From Mercurialis annua (Eukaryota; Streptophyta; Magnoliopsida; Malpighiales; Euphorbiaceae): DNA of 64,000 bases. The notes beneath the pieces are model-generated. The model saw only the letters and a program-made list of their open reading frames with translations. It ran no database searches and had not been told where the DNA came from. This document shows, piece by piece, positions 35,001-46,679 of the stretch (position 1 is its first letter; each line of letters begins with the position of its first letter). The position numbers and the translations under genes were made by a program. The stretch is taken from the NCBI RefSeq assembly GCF_937616625.2, contig NC_065572.1, forward strand, positions 39,707,653 to 39,771,652, given 5' to 3'.

Positions 35001-36849
35001 TGCAAGTATACAATATCGTGATTAAGTAATAAAGAGTAAGTAGAGTGTCGAACCCACAAGGAATGAATCTAGTACCAAAATAGTTAGCTAAACTATAATT
35101 TGAGCAATCGAATATGAGATGTTTTTATATGTTAAATTAAACTAATAAAAACAGAAAATAATAAATAATAAAAACTAACAATCACAACAAACAACCTAGA
35201 ATATTGCTTTCGTATGGGTTCTTAATGCCTTACAATTCTAATTCATATCAATCCTAACTTTAATCATTTTTTACAATAGCGGATAGATCTAACCTTGTTA
35301 ACCCCCTATTTCGTAGACGATGTTAACCTAGAATCGTCCTTACTGTCATGGCTTAAAGGACAATAGAAAATAATCCGACAATTAAAAATAAAGCATTAAG
35401 AAAAGGTATCCACACATGCCACACAACGCAAACATAGTAGACGGACTCATGTTTTATAATTACGTTCTAATTACCTTTTCTAACAAACTTGCTTTAATGA
35501 CGCTACTCACAAACCGATTTTCAATCATGTAATTGTTGATCAAGTAATTACAAAGCATTAATGTCAATAATAAGAATTGCAAGAATAATGAAAGATATAT
35601 AAATTAGTTTTTAGAATTTAAATCATACACCCATACTACTTAAAATACTTTCGATTAATTAAATTAGCTACATATAGTAAAAGAAAACAAATATACAAAT
35701 AAGAATTGCATAATTAAAGAGAAGGGAGAAGAAATCAAACTTGATTTGGCTTGAAAATAATCCACTTCAATAAAACCTTAAAATCCAAATTGTACTTGGA
35801 TGATTTTACAAGATAAGCTAAAGAAAACACTAAGCTAACAACTAAAATTAAACTAAACTAGCTAATAGACAAAGATAGAATGATATATTTACATAATGAA
35901 TTGAATGATTGAATAAATTTGAATTTTAACTTAGGTCATTTATAGAGGTTTATTTATAGAGGTTTTGAAGCTTGAATTTATAGAGGTTTTGAAGCTTGAA
36001 TTTTTCCTTGAGTCATTCTCCGTTTAAGATTAGGATTAAACATTAATTATGTAGAGAAATACTCCTAATCCAATTTGAACTTTGATCTTTGATGTTCTCA
36101 ACATTCTAGAAGTAGAATATTCCACTTTTATGTTGCAAAAGAAGTGGGTCGAATTAGGATTGATCCCCGATGAATTTAGCGCATTCCGGATGACTTTTAT
36201 TATGTTCAGCCCTGATTCCTACCGATCAAGTCATTCCTGCCGTCCGGCAGGATCTGGTCTCCTCGGCAAGATCACTTTCCAGAAGAGATTCTTGTCGAGG
36301 TGCTCATTCCTGCCGCCCGTCGGGATTTCTGCACAACCATCAACTTTGGAAAGCCACAACTCTTTGCATACACCTCCAAATGACTTACTTCTTGATTCAT
36401 TGATTGAGATGTCTAGTTTATTTCTTATGAAGAACATAAATTAATAAGAGGTCTCTAAGTATTCCGAAATATCCAATCAAGGCAGAAGGGTCAAATCTGT
36501 AAGTAAACTAATGCAACGTGCAGTTTTTTCAATCTTCAAAACTTCATAACCTGAGCTAGACAACGCTGAATGATGTAACCCTTGATGTTTTGGAAATGTT
36601 AGGATGTCTACTACAATTCATACGAAAAATTTTTCTCATTTGGGGTCTTGAAGAAGGACAAAACAACCACTTCATGAACAAGGATCAATTTCTTCGTTTC
36701 TTTGCAAATTCCTTCGATTCCCGGTTCATGACTTTCTTGCATAAATCACATACATACAAAACAATACCTATCCAAGCATAATATCCTTAAAATAATATAA
36801 AAAGCACACATTATACTTAGAATAGGCATTATTAAAATTAAGCGTATCA
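35001..36849 (-). mobile_element. Athila/Tat-like 3' LTR (LTR B, 1,849 bp)
   Basis: On the minus strand the LTR runs from TGATACGC at 36849 to CTTGCA at 35001. It is preceded by the AAGTGTGGGG purine tract and by TTGAGGACAAG at 36850-36895, the usual 3' end of such elements. TATA boxes are at 35935-35960. A GC-rich palindrome cluster (CCTGCCGTCCGGCAGG) is at 36227-36330, upstream of TATA. The block GTCGAACCCACAAGG lies near the end. The open frames here are not supported as genes. Confidence 0.6.
35951..35958 (-). promoter_or_regulatory. TATA box of LTR B
   Basis: The minus strand reads CTCTATAAATAAACC. A second, similar TATA occurs about 15 bp away because of a small local duplication. Confidence 0.5.
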
Positions 36850-38357
36850 AATAACCCCACACTTAGCTTTTTACTTGTCCTCAAGTAAAATGATCACATC
36901 AAAACAATTCTCACCATCCAACATAAATAACTACCCTGAGCAACACCAAATTCATGCAATCAATAACTACTTTCAAACATATCATGGATTCAAATTACGT
37001 TGAACTTAATTAATAACCATGCATTAACTCAAGCTAACAAAAAGTTCACAAAACATAAAGTTACTAATGAGTTAAAATCAACACAAAAGGTCACAATTCC
37101 TTCGTTATCATGTATTTCTAAGATGTATGAACACATTAAATAACTTAAAATTCTCAACCACATTCAAACTTTAAACCAAACTTTTTTCTCACAAGGTATC
37201 TCTCAAATCACATAAGTGTTTGGAGTAGAAATTTTCGCTCTTTGCTAACTTACTACAAATTGAACCATAGGCTTGCAATTTAATGTCACCACTTGAAAAC
37301 AAATGATAACACAAATTAAAGGGTCTTAATATTTGGTTGTAATGAGACTAAGGTTAAAGGTAGGAATTAATAGTTAAATGAGGTTAAATGAGTTAAAATG
37401 CAAATAATTTTTTCTAAACAACACTCAAGACAATTATTATCACTAATTTTTCATGAAACTCAAAACGAATAATTCAATTACTTTGCTAAACTAAAATTTT
37501 ATTTTCTTTGCTCTATTTTTTTTCTTTTTCTTTAGAATCTTTCTCAATTCTTTTGGTTCTTTTTTTTTCTTTTGCTCTCCTTTGAATTCCTTGCCATCTA
37601 TTTTTAGTGAATATTGTGTCTTTTTCTTTCAAACTTCTTTTGTTTAAACTTTAACTCATATGGTTGTCAAAAGTGGGGAAAATAGAAAAGGGAGAAGGTG
37701 AAAATATGTGTATAAATAACAAGAAAGGGCTTGACTCAAAATTGGTTAATCCCGAAGGGAAAATGATAGTCTTTTTAAGTGGGAAAAGAAATGTGTAACT
37801 AAATACCCAAATCAAACTCATATCATCACCTATCTCATATGGTCCCAAATTGATTTAAAATTGCAAGTTCTAGCAAATAAGTAACAAATATCACACTCAA
37901 GAATAATCAATAAGAATTTGGCTCAAATAACTCACATTCTTTAAGTGTGGTTTGGAAAAAATCATCATGTGGTTCATCCTTTGAAAACTCACTAACAAAT
38001 TCAAACAACCTAAAATAATTCAAGACTTGATAAACATTGAAACATTTGGGATTTTTTAACTCAAAAGTAATAAATTCGTTTGTGAAAATCTTATTAAGCT
38101 CAAAAGTTAAATCATGTGTTTAACCTAAGATCAAAACCATGATTCCAATCAAATGATTACAAAAGTCAAAGATTCATACAATTTGTAGCTTTATGAGGGT
38201 AGCTAATCATATTTTTAAGATCAAAAAGTTTTAAGATTGAGATTGATTAACTTTTAGACAAACATAAAACTAAGCCTAAAAAATAGACTAAAACTCAAGA
38301 CTAATGCAATTTTAAAAACTAAAAACAGAAAATAAAAAATAAATCCTAATGTAAAAT
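36850..38357 (-). other. AT-rich retrotransposon-derived region, no gene
   Basis: Bounded by two post-pol purine-tract blocks (36850-36895 and 38358-38392), this stretch is probably another minus-strand LTR body. It contains long CT-rich runs at 37500-37600 (plus strand T/C). No coding signal or clear LTR terminus is visible. Confidence 0.4.
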
Positions 38358-38800
38358 ATAACACCCCACACTTAAATATCACATTGTCCTCAATATATAA
38401 ATATAAGAAATCAAGTAAGAGAAAACAAGATTAGTTCCTTAGTGTGCACCCTAGTTGATGTAACTTCTCAATTTGATTACTTTGATCTTCATTGTTACAT
38501 TAGTTATCATTGCTTCCAACTTTAGTGACCTATAAAATAGACATAAAAAACTCCATGATAATAATATGAAGGGAAAATCTAAAAGAAAAAAAAATAGAAG
38601 AAAAAAAATACTAAATAAAAAGGGATATGTCTTGGGGTGCCTCCCAAGTAGGGCTTTAGTTTGAGTCTATAGCTAGACTCTTCGCATATATTCACTAAAA
38701 TTACATTCGAACATAAGGGAGTATTCTTGGCAACATCTTTTCTCTCTTTTCTCTAGTCGGTCCCATTTTAAGTTGGTAGTAGAGAGCATATTCCACTTGA
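38358..38800 (-). pseudogene. 3' end of a second Athila-like relic
   Basis: On the minus strand a frame ending EKREKMLPRILPYVRM and a stop (38800-38701) is followed by CTTGGGAGGCACCCCAAG (38630-38660). TTGAGGACAATG then AAGTGTGGGG follows at 38358-38392. The C-terminus matches the ORF at 32978-33259. The rest of the coding region has been lost. Confidence 0.55.
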
Positions 38801-38851
38801 ATCAGTAATAAATTTAAGAATATAAGGTTTTTTTTGTGGTTTGTTAATAAA

Positions 38852-39513
38852 ATTTACTAACTCGTAATAAAGTGGACTTTAAGTCCGGGTTGTCGAACCC
38901 ACAGGGATGAGAGGGTTAAAGTGAATGAAATACGATTTTGAACTCCAATTCGTTTAGCAAACTAGTGATTGGTTTTTCAATTAATAACAATAGAATTAAT
39001 TCAAGAAACAATAATTAAACTATAAAACAACAACAATTCAACAACTAATTATCAAAGGATTAAAAACAATAATTAATGCGCCTAAGGGTTGGTAATCATG
39101 CCAAAGTAATTCCTAGGTAGAAAGGTCGGGTATACGGGTATTGGTTCGGGTCAAGCCATTCTAAGGTATCCACATCCGCTCTCTCGAGCTAAAAGTCGAA
39201 GAACAAATAATTGATTAATAAGTCGAAATCAAACTCACTCTCGTGCAATTAGATGTCGACTAAGCTAATCAATCTGATTAATCTACAAACTCAAACAACC
39301 GCTTAATCCCTAAATCACGCTAGTGCATCTAGGTCTTAAGCTTATGCTTAACTAGGTCTATTTGATTAGTTTAACTCTTGCCCTACTAATCAAACACTAA
39401 TCAAAGATTAAGGGATCAACTTAATCTAGGATTTAAGATTAATAAACACAAAAAAACCCTAACCGACATAACCCTAACCAATCATCTAGCAATCATGTAT
39501 GGAAATCATAAAC
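38852..39513 (-). mobile_element. LTR fragment of the second Athila-like relic (LTR C)
   Basis: It aligns with LTR A (34345-35000), with the shared block GTCGAACCCACAGGGATGAG near its end. It is cut at 39513 by the copia LTR. No primer site remains beside it, so this relic has an internal deletion. Confidence 0.65.
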
Positions 39514-41504
39514 TGTTGTCGCAGCGGGAGGCGCGGGTCCGAATCGTATATTTCAATTCAAAATCGAAATACCAACAATCCGGATCCTAAAGTTGATCAT
39601 ACCAACAACAAATGGATCATCGTATCATTTAGTAATTAAAGCACGCATATAGGAATCGTAAGAAGAATACCTATTTCGATTCTCCAACGATTCTTATAGT
39701 CCCGAAAGTACGGCGACCTCAAGCTCGTCCACACGAGTATGCGTCCGATTGAATCCTCGCCTTGAAGTAATCCTGCAAGAGTTCCTCTTGCCGAGCATCC
39801 CTAAGCTCAAACTCTCGCCGCGATCACTACCTTGCTCGGATGTATGAAAAACGTCGCCAAGTTTTTTCCGTGATTGATGACTACTTGAACTCCTTAAAGT
39901 GCTTTCTCTCTCTACAACTTTGTAGTGAGATGTGTGTTGTGTGGTGTGTTGAAATGAGCAAGGACATGCTCTATTTATAAGTTCGAGCATGTCTTAAGAA
40001 TGCAACACCTTGCATGCTAGGTGTCACACACCAAGTAAAGGTGTTGCCACCACATGACACCTTTCATGTGGTGACATCACATAGGTGACATCATATAGGT
40101 GATGTCATCATATGACATCACATATATGACATAAGCTTATCTCATTACATCATCAACATTACATCATCATTCCATTAGCTTATGATTAATGATTTAAGTA
40201 TCATTAATTACACTAATTAATTACTTAAACCTTTTAATCATAAAACTTTGTTAAAATATATTTAGGTTCCTACTAATTTATAACTCTTATAAATTTGTCC
40301 CTAATTAACTTGGACATAGACAATTAGGTTCCTACTAATTTATAACTCTTACAAATTAGTCCCTAATTTGTACTTGTTTTTCATCTTAAATTAATTTCCG
40401 AGATATGCTAGTATCCATATGAAATTGATCTTTCATAAACTCAATCGGTTGCACACTCTATTGTGTGTGACTAACTAGGTTCACATCTATATGGCAACGA
40501 GAGACATAAGAAACACCTTTCTTATATTAAATAATTAAATCCCATTTAATTATTAATTCTCGTAGATCGAGAGTGATGTCTAGCAACATATCACGACCCC
40601 GAAATAGATATGAATGTTTCGATGCATTCTTTATGAACCAATGTTCATAATTACCGTACACTCAAAATTCCCTTCATCTAAGATTCCAATCTCGACTAGT
40701 GTCATGGTTAAGTCAAACACTATTTGTCTTGATTATATGACCTCATCTCTTAGTTCTAATTCTTCATAAATATGACTTCCACTAGAAACAACTTTCTATG
40801 TATGTCATATACACCTGCGCAGGTTTTATCATCCATCAAGAATAATTCAAGATAGCATAGAATCTTGTCTCCGTTCATCCAGAGTGATGAATCCTTTCTA
40901 GGTTAAACCCCTATCTCCATATACAACTAACTAGAGCCAACACATCCCGCGGCCCTAGCTCATGAAAGATCTAGGGTTAAGGAGTATCAAACTCTAATCA
41001 CATATATACAAGATAGTTTCACCGTAAGTCAAAGGACATATGTACAATTATGAACTAGATGACATTAAATTGACTTTAATGAATTACCATGTATAAGTCA
41101 TCTAGCGTCACTTGTTCGACTCACTCAACACCTTGAGTGTCCTCGTGTTTATTCTGATCCCTATCAAGTAGTATGAGACTCACTACTTCGTATAATTAGT
41201 AGCGCTTTACTAATCAGGAGAATAAACAGAGGTGACGATCTTTTCGGGATAATGCGATGCCCTTATTCGTAGGACCCCATCGATCGTGAACGGTTATCTA
41301 GATCACTTGTATAATAGAATCTGTCGCTCTTATTCTTAACACCTTAAGAATAGATTCTATCACAATGTGATAAGGACAATATGTAATAAATAAACACTTA
41401 GTTGATGAGACACTTAGTTCAAATAGAACATATATATCTTTGCCATTAGGATTAATTCTACAAATATACATGATCAAATTGCCCTAGGGCACATACTACT
41501 AACA
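39514..41504 (-). mobile_element. 3' LTR of a Ty1/copia element (1,991 bp)
   Basis: On the minus strand the LTR starts TGTTAGTAGTATGTGCCC at 41504, right after the copia purine tract AAGTGGGAGAT, and ends GCTGCGACAACA at 39514. It holds a TATA box (39972-39979) and upstream a cluster of TGACATCA/TGATGTCA words (40020-40135). No matching 5' LTR is seen at the other end of the element, near 56617, so that end is truncated. Confidence 0.8.
39972..39979 (-). promoter_or_regulatory. TATA box of the copia LTR
   Basis: The minus strand reads CTTATAAATAGAGC. It is followed downstream by a CA-rich leader leading to the LTR end. Confidence 0.7.
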
Positions 41505-42188
41505 ATCTCCCACTTGCACTAGTGCCATTAACAACTATATCTAAGCCCCATCTTCTCAAGATGTAAATCTTAATGACTCTATGTCATGGGCTTTGTCAGT
41601 GGGTCAACCATATTATTGGCTGATGCTATCTTTTAGAGAAACAATTTCTCTCTTTCCAACACTTTTTTTAGATAATATGATAATGCCTTTACTTATGTTC
41701 GGATAATTTGTGAGACCCGGTTTCTTTTGCTAGGGCAGTAGCACCATTGTGGTTGCAGAAAAGAGGAGCTGTCGACTTTAATGGAAGAAAATCGTACTTA
41801 GTTCAGTTACGAACTAATTTATCCAAACACCTTCTATTACGACATCTCATGTCATAATATACTCGGCTTCTATAATGGAATATGGAGTTGACTCTTGCTT
41901 AGAACACTTCTGGCTCACTACTTCTTCATTATAGATAAATATGAATCCGGAGGTAGACTCTCTATTATCCATATCTGATAATTAATTAGAATATGTAAAA
42001 CGGTCTACTTAAAAATCTCGTTCTCCATATCTTTAGTTCTACAAAAGTTCTTAAATATATCTTTAACAACCATCCAATGTTCTCAACATGGATTGGATGA
42101 AAACCGATTAGTCCCACTAACCGCATAGACAATTTCTAGCTTTGTAAGTGGAAACACATACCTCAGACAACCAATTGCTGAAGCCTAT
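41505..42188 (-). pseudogene. pol: Ty1/copia RNase H remnant, left half of a split element
   Basis: Reading the minus strand from 42188 gives the end of RT (AIGCLRYV, then AVSGTNRFSSNP and EHWMVVKDI). RNase H words follow (EYIMT, NHNGATALAKETGSHKLSEH, VDPLTKP) and then SASGRLL before the purine tract. Many stops and frameshifts make it non-functional. The reading resumes at 53220, beyond the chromovirus insertion, with no bases lost except the 5-bp target duplication. Confidence 0.88.
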
Positions 42189-44962
42189 TGTTATACCCCG
42201 TATATTTTCACCGTTTTTCCGACAAATTTTCCGATTGTTTTGAAGTAAAAATCGAAGTTAATGGTCTGGTTCGTGTTGGTTCGTGAGTGGGTTAATTTGT
42301 GGTTCAACCATTTAATATTTAAAAAATCAAAAAAAAATTGATCAATTCTCGTTCGAGAATTAAGATTCTCGAACGAGAATCATGTTGGGGCCTGGTCTCG
42401 TACGAGACCAGGAGTTCTCTAACGAGAACCAAGCCCAGCTTGGCTGTTCTCTTTCGAGAACTGAATAGCTGAGCGAGGGGGCACTTTCGTCACTTGTTCT
42501 AACCTATTTCGACCTACTTAAATACGTAAATTTTTACACTAATCTATTCTCCATCCTACAAAGAAACTGTAGCCGTCATTCCCTTCCATTTTCGCTGAAA
42601 AATCGTTGTTCGAAATCCTTTCCTTAGTTGACAGAAAAATTCATCGGTAAGTTGTTTTCAATTTCAGTTTTTACTTTCGAACGACATTATGTAATTTTGA
42701 TCGTTCTTATTCGTTTCTAGATCGAAATCAAAACCGTTTAATCTCAGACGTTCTAGACTCAATTCTCTACGTTTTCCTATCTCGTTTACTCCAAACGGTA
42801 CGCTATCGATCTCGTTTCAATCGCCGTACGTTTTCCGTTTTTGAATTGCTTTTGCTGTTTCTTTTATCAATTGCTACTGCCGATCATTTTATTTCTTTTT
42901 GTCCATGATGTTCTTGCTTAATGGCTATGAATCCATTGGTATGATTAGTAGTTAATAGTTTAAAACTTTCGGATTGAGTTGTACCATCTTCCTCGTTCGA
43001 TTCGTTGTTGCCGATTCTAAACTCATGTTACTGTGACTTGGATTGTGATGTTAGTTGCTTTATTTGTCACTAGGAGTGTTGATTAATTCAAGAATGATGT
43101 TGTGTGGATTAAAAACCTATAGATTGGAGTTATAAGTTATGATCAGTAACTTAAAAAAATGGTGAAATGGGGAGTTCATGGTTGGCGGGTCTGTGTGATT
43201 TGTTTGAATTAAGAAGATGGTCAAATGGCCATATTAGTCATGTATTTGTTTTGATTAAATCAAAGAAATCCCTTAGGTTAAACTTTGCCAATCATTTGAT
43301 AATAAATAGGATTTGGATTTGATTTTTAATTAACAAATTGTAAATGATAGCTATTATAAATTAAGCTAATATAATTACTCGGGTAATTATATTTAATTTT
43401 GAATTTCGATTTAGTATAAATTGGTTAAATTACAATTTAGCCCCTAAACGTTTTTAAAACTTATTTAAGTAAGTTTTTGATTGGTAACGTTATATTTTGT
43501 ATTAATTATAAACAAAAGTTATTAATTTGATTTTAAATAACAAATTTGACTAAAGTACAGTTTAGTCCCTAATTGGCTAAAGTACAGTTTAGCCCCTAAA
43601 CTTTTATAAACTTAAAATGGTTAGATTTTGGGATGTAACTTGGGTTGCTTAAAATTGAAGTCATTAGGTTTCGCTTTTAAAATGGATTATTATTTTGTTA
43701 AATTATTTTATAAATATAAACTCGGGTTTATATTTGATAAACGTTTTGAGTTGGGTTAGACTTGGGTCACCCGACAAGTGAGGTTAGCTTGGTAGTTATT
43801 GGTAACTCGGCTAACCCACTATTTGGAAATTAATTATTATTTAAAGATTATTAAATAATATTTGTTAATCGGATTATAAGCGAGAACTCAATAGACTTGT
43901 ATTAATTGGGCTTTATTACCTTTTGGGTATTTTTGTGTGGCTTTGGATTATTTAATTCCGACGTGTTATTTGTGCTAGTCCTATGTGGTGTCTAGTACTC
44001 TCTAGAGTTAGGGTTTGTTTTAATAATTATTTGTCTAGACCCGTATATTGTTCGTGCTCCAGTGGCGAACGAGGATTAGTTGCTTGCCGATTTTCACATG
44101 GATTAGCAAGCTGTGAGTTTGTACTTACTATTTACCACTTTATTAAGTAAATTGTTATTTTAATATTAAATATATATATTGTACGTATATTGCGAACTGT
44201 TTTTATATTATGACTTCTAGTTGGAACATGCTACCTAATGGTCATTATTAGGACTGCGTGCGCACCGGTATTGATCTGGGTAAGGTATATATGGAAATGT
44301 GGTAACTCGGTGTGAGCATAGCTCTCGGGACCAGGTAGAGTAAATCGGTGTAGCTCAGCTCTCGGGACCATACCTATTGGATTATGTTTATATTTAGAAT
44401 TGTGGATTAGGGTTCCAACTATTATTTGTAATATCGTTATTAAATGTTTTAAACGGTTTTAAAGGTTTTCCACTTAATAAATGTAGATAGTGGTATAAAC
44501 TCATCTCAGTATATCTGACCCCGTTGTTTTCCTAATTTTTCCGAGGGTCATGATCAGAGAGAGTCTGGTGATCTGCGCATTTACTTTTCTTCGGAGGTTC
44601 CATTTATTTTTGATAAACTGTAAAACTGTTTTATTCTTAGACCGTAATAGTAACTAGACGTCTTTATTTTATTCTAGTTGTTGTCAGATGGGTCTGACTG
44701 ATTATTTATTGCTCTGGCATGTTAAACGTTTATTTCGCATTATTTATGTTAAGCCGATTTAATACTATTTTTGGAAAGCATGTTATTTTAATTGTTGGAT
44801 ATTATAGCTGGTAGATTTAGGCTGAAGTCTCGGTTGCCTCCGAGCATTGGTTTTCTGTAGGTTTACGTGTTTATATGTTAAATGAAAGGCTAGTTACGGG
44901 TTTTGGTACCACATTACCCATACCCTAGCGCCGGTCGCGATTCATAAAAATGGATCGTGACA
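42189..44962 (+). repeat. 5' LTR of the chromovirus (2,774 bp)
   Basis: It starts TGTTATACCCCGTATATTTT and ends GATCGTGACA. A palindrome cluster lies at 42343-42475, including ATTCTCGTTCGAGAAT and a perfect palindrome at 42399-42420. A TATA-like CTTAAATACG follows at about 42515. Two copies of a GTAACTCGGTGT..CTCTCGGGACC repeat are at 44300-44370. Confidence 0.95.
42647..44545 (+). other. Candidate LTR intron, chromovirus 5' LTR
   Basis: The donor is TTCATCG|GTAAGTTG. A branch-like CTGAC lies at 44515-44519. The acceptor is TTTTTCCGAG|GG, in which the usual C before AG is G in this copy. Length is 1,899 bp. Confidence 0.45.
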
Positions 44963-44966
44963 AACT

Positions 44967-44978
44967 TGGTATCAGAGC
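44967..44978 (+). promoter_or_regulatory. Primer-binding site, initiator-Met tRNA
   Basis: TGGTATCAGAGC begins four bases after the LTR. It is followed by a short palindrome, TTGGTTTCAAACCAA, which resembles an extended complement to the T arm of the tRNA. Confidence 0.92.
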
Positions 44979-45306
44979 TTTGGTTTCAAACCAAGGCCAA
45001 TTGCTTGCTATGTGTTTACTTTGTTAAGTATGGTTGTGTCTTAGGAACTACTGCGGATATAGGTTTCTGTCATGTCATTAAAAACGTCATCTTTTGATTT
45101 TTAAAATATTCTGCCTACACCAATAGGATTGCGTCGAGTCAGTCATTATATGTTGATTTGATGTTGTTAATTGTTAATGTTATTTCACTTGGGTGAATAT
45201 TTTATTGCTGTTGATTTCTCAGGAAATACTAATCGTTACTTGTTTTGTTTCATACTTGGGTATGAATTATGTGTTACTTAAATTTTTTCTGTTCAATCCT
45301 TAGGAT
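44979..45306 (+). other. 5' leader of the chromovirus
   Basis: No gene is present. It is closely similar to the leader at 62454-62760 of the right-hand element, sharing the block AGGATTGCGTCGAGTCAGTC. Confidence 0.8.
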
Positions 45307-46679
45307 ATGGACAATGTTGTTCGTACTCGTGCTGCGGCAGAGCAAGAAGCTGAGGATGATGATGCGATTTCCGTGGAAGTCATTCAGAACGTACCACCAG
45401 TTCCGGCCAATGCTGGACGTGGTAGAGGTAGAGGTGCTGGCAGAGGTAGAGGTAGAGGCCGAGGAGCTGGTGCTGGTAGAGGTGGAGCTAGAGGACGTGG
45501 TGCAGCAGGTGTTCAGGCACCGAATGTGCAGCAGGCACCGAATGTGCAACATGCACCGAATATGCAAGCGTTCGACTTCACTACTTTCTTGGCTGGTATT
45601 GTCGAGATGCAGAACAATCAGGCTCTTCTGCAGAATCAATGTACTGTACTGGGTCAGTTAGCGCAGCAACAACAACCTCAGGCTGGTGCTGTAGCTGGTA
45701 TGGGTGGACTTGCTGGTGTCGGTCACATTCCGACAGACAGAGAGATGGTGATGACCTACGCGAAGTTGAATCCGACTTCTTTTGATGGTACTGGGGATGC
45801 TCTTGACTTTTTGGAAGAGTTTGAGTACAATAGTCAGAGAATTCAAGCTACTGATCACCAATCAGTGATGCTTGTGGAGATGTCGCTGAAGGGTCGAGCT
45901 AAGGACTGGTTTCGCGATAACATCAGGCCAGAGATGGCTACATTGTCTTGGGCTGATTTTGTGACCAGGTTCAGAGGTTACTATCTACCCTTCTCTGTTA
46001 CTGAGAATTTTAGGGAAAAGCTGCTAAAGAAGAAAGGGGATAGATCAGTGACAGACTACACTACAGAGTTTGTCCGTTTGGGACGGTTTGCTACAGATCT
46101 ACAGGGTGATCGAGGGCGAGTGAACGACCTCTATGTTAGGGGTTTAGGCTCAGAGTTTCTTCCTTTGCTGATAGGGACAGACATGGAGTTTGCTCGGGTA
46201 GTGGATAGTGCTCGACGGATGGATAATTCGTTGATTCAGTTTGGGACGATCTATGACCTTTTTCAGAATCAGAAGGGAAAGAGTGATCTTCCTAGTGGGG
46301 GGCAACAGGCCCCAGCGCAGCATGGTAGTGGAACTACTACAGTGGCTCTTCTCAGGCCAATAAGAGGAGCCGCCGTACGCACAACAAGGCGAGGCATAGT
46401 ACTAGGAGTGCTCCGTACAGTTCTAGTAGCAGTGGGAGTAACCGTGGTTCAGGACGGGGGTACAATGGTGGATCGAATATTGCGTTCTGCCAGAATTGCA
46501 GACGCAGGCACTATGGTCAGTGTCAGTTAGCTCTTGGAGGTTGTCATTCTTGTGGCAAGCCGGGTCATTTTTCCAGGGAGTGTCCGACATCTGGGCAGCA
46601 GATTTCTAACTCCAGTGTGGCGCAGTCATCTTACCAGCAGCAGAGACCTGCGTTTACACAGTCTGTAGGGTATTCTTAA
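45307..46679 (+). pseudogene. gag: Chromovirus gag with one frameshift
   Basis: The ATG at 45307 opens 407 codons. An acidic start is followed by an Arg/Gly repeat tract (residues about 36-65) and then the Gag core (DALDFLEEFEYN, AKDWFRDNIRP, SVTDYTTEFVRLGRFA). Near 46338 a one-base change shifts the frame, so the long open frame ends on unrelated residues at 46530. In the other frame the tail continues: a basic Ser/Arg-rich region, a first zinc-binding motif CQNCRRRHYGQC, a classical knuckle CHSCGKPGHFSREC, then a TAA at 46677. Gag would package the RNA. The frame change removes both nucleic-acid-binding motifs. Confidence 0.93.

Noticed and set aside
36082..36444. 120-codon plus-strand frame
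   Set aside because: It lies in LTR B across its palindrome cluster and matches nothing I know.
38849..38853. AAAAT as a duplication pairing with 34996-35000
   Set aside because: The word is too AT-rich to be meaningful here and the element between is not clearly bounded.
39694..39990. 98-codon minus-strand frame
   Set aside because: It spans the TATA box, R and U5 of the copia LTR.
45274..45639. Ser/Thr-rich open frame on the minus strand
   Set aside because: It is antisense to the Arg/Gly-rich start of gag.
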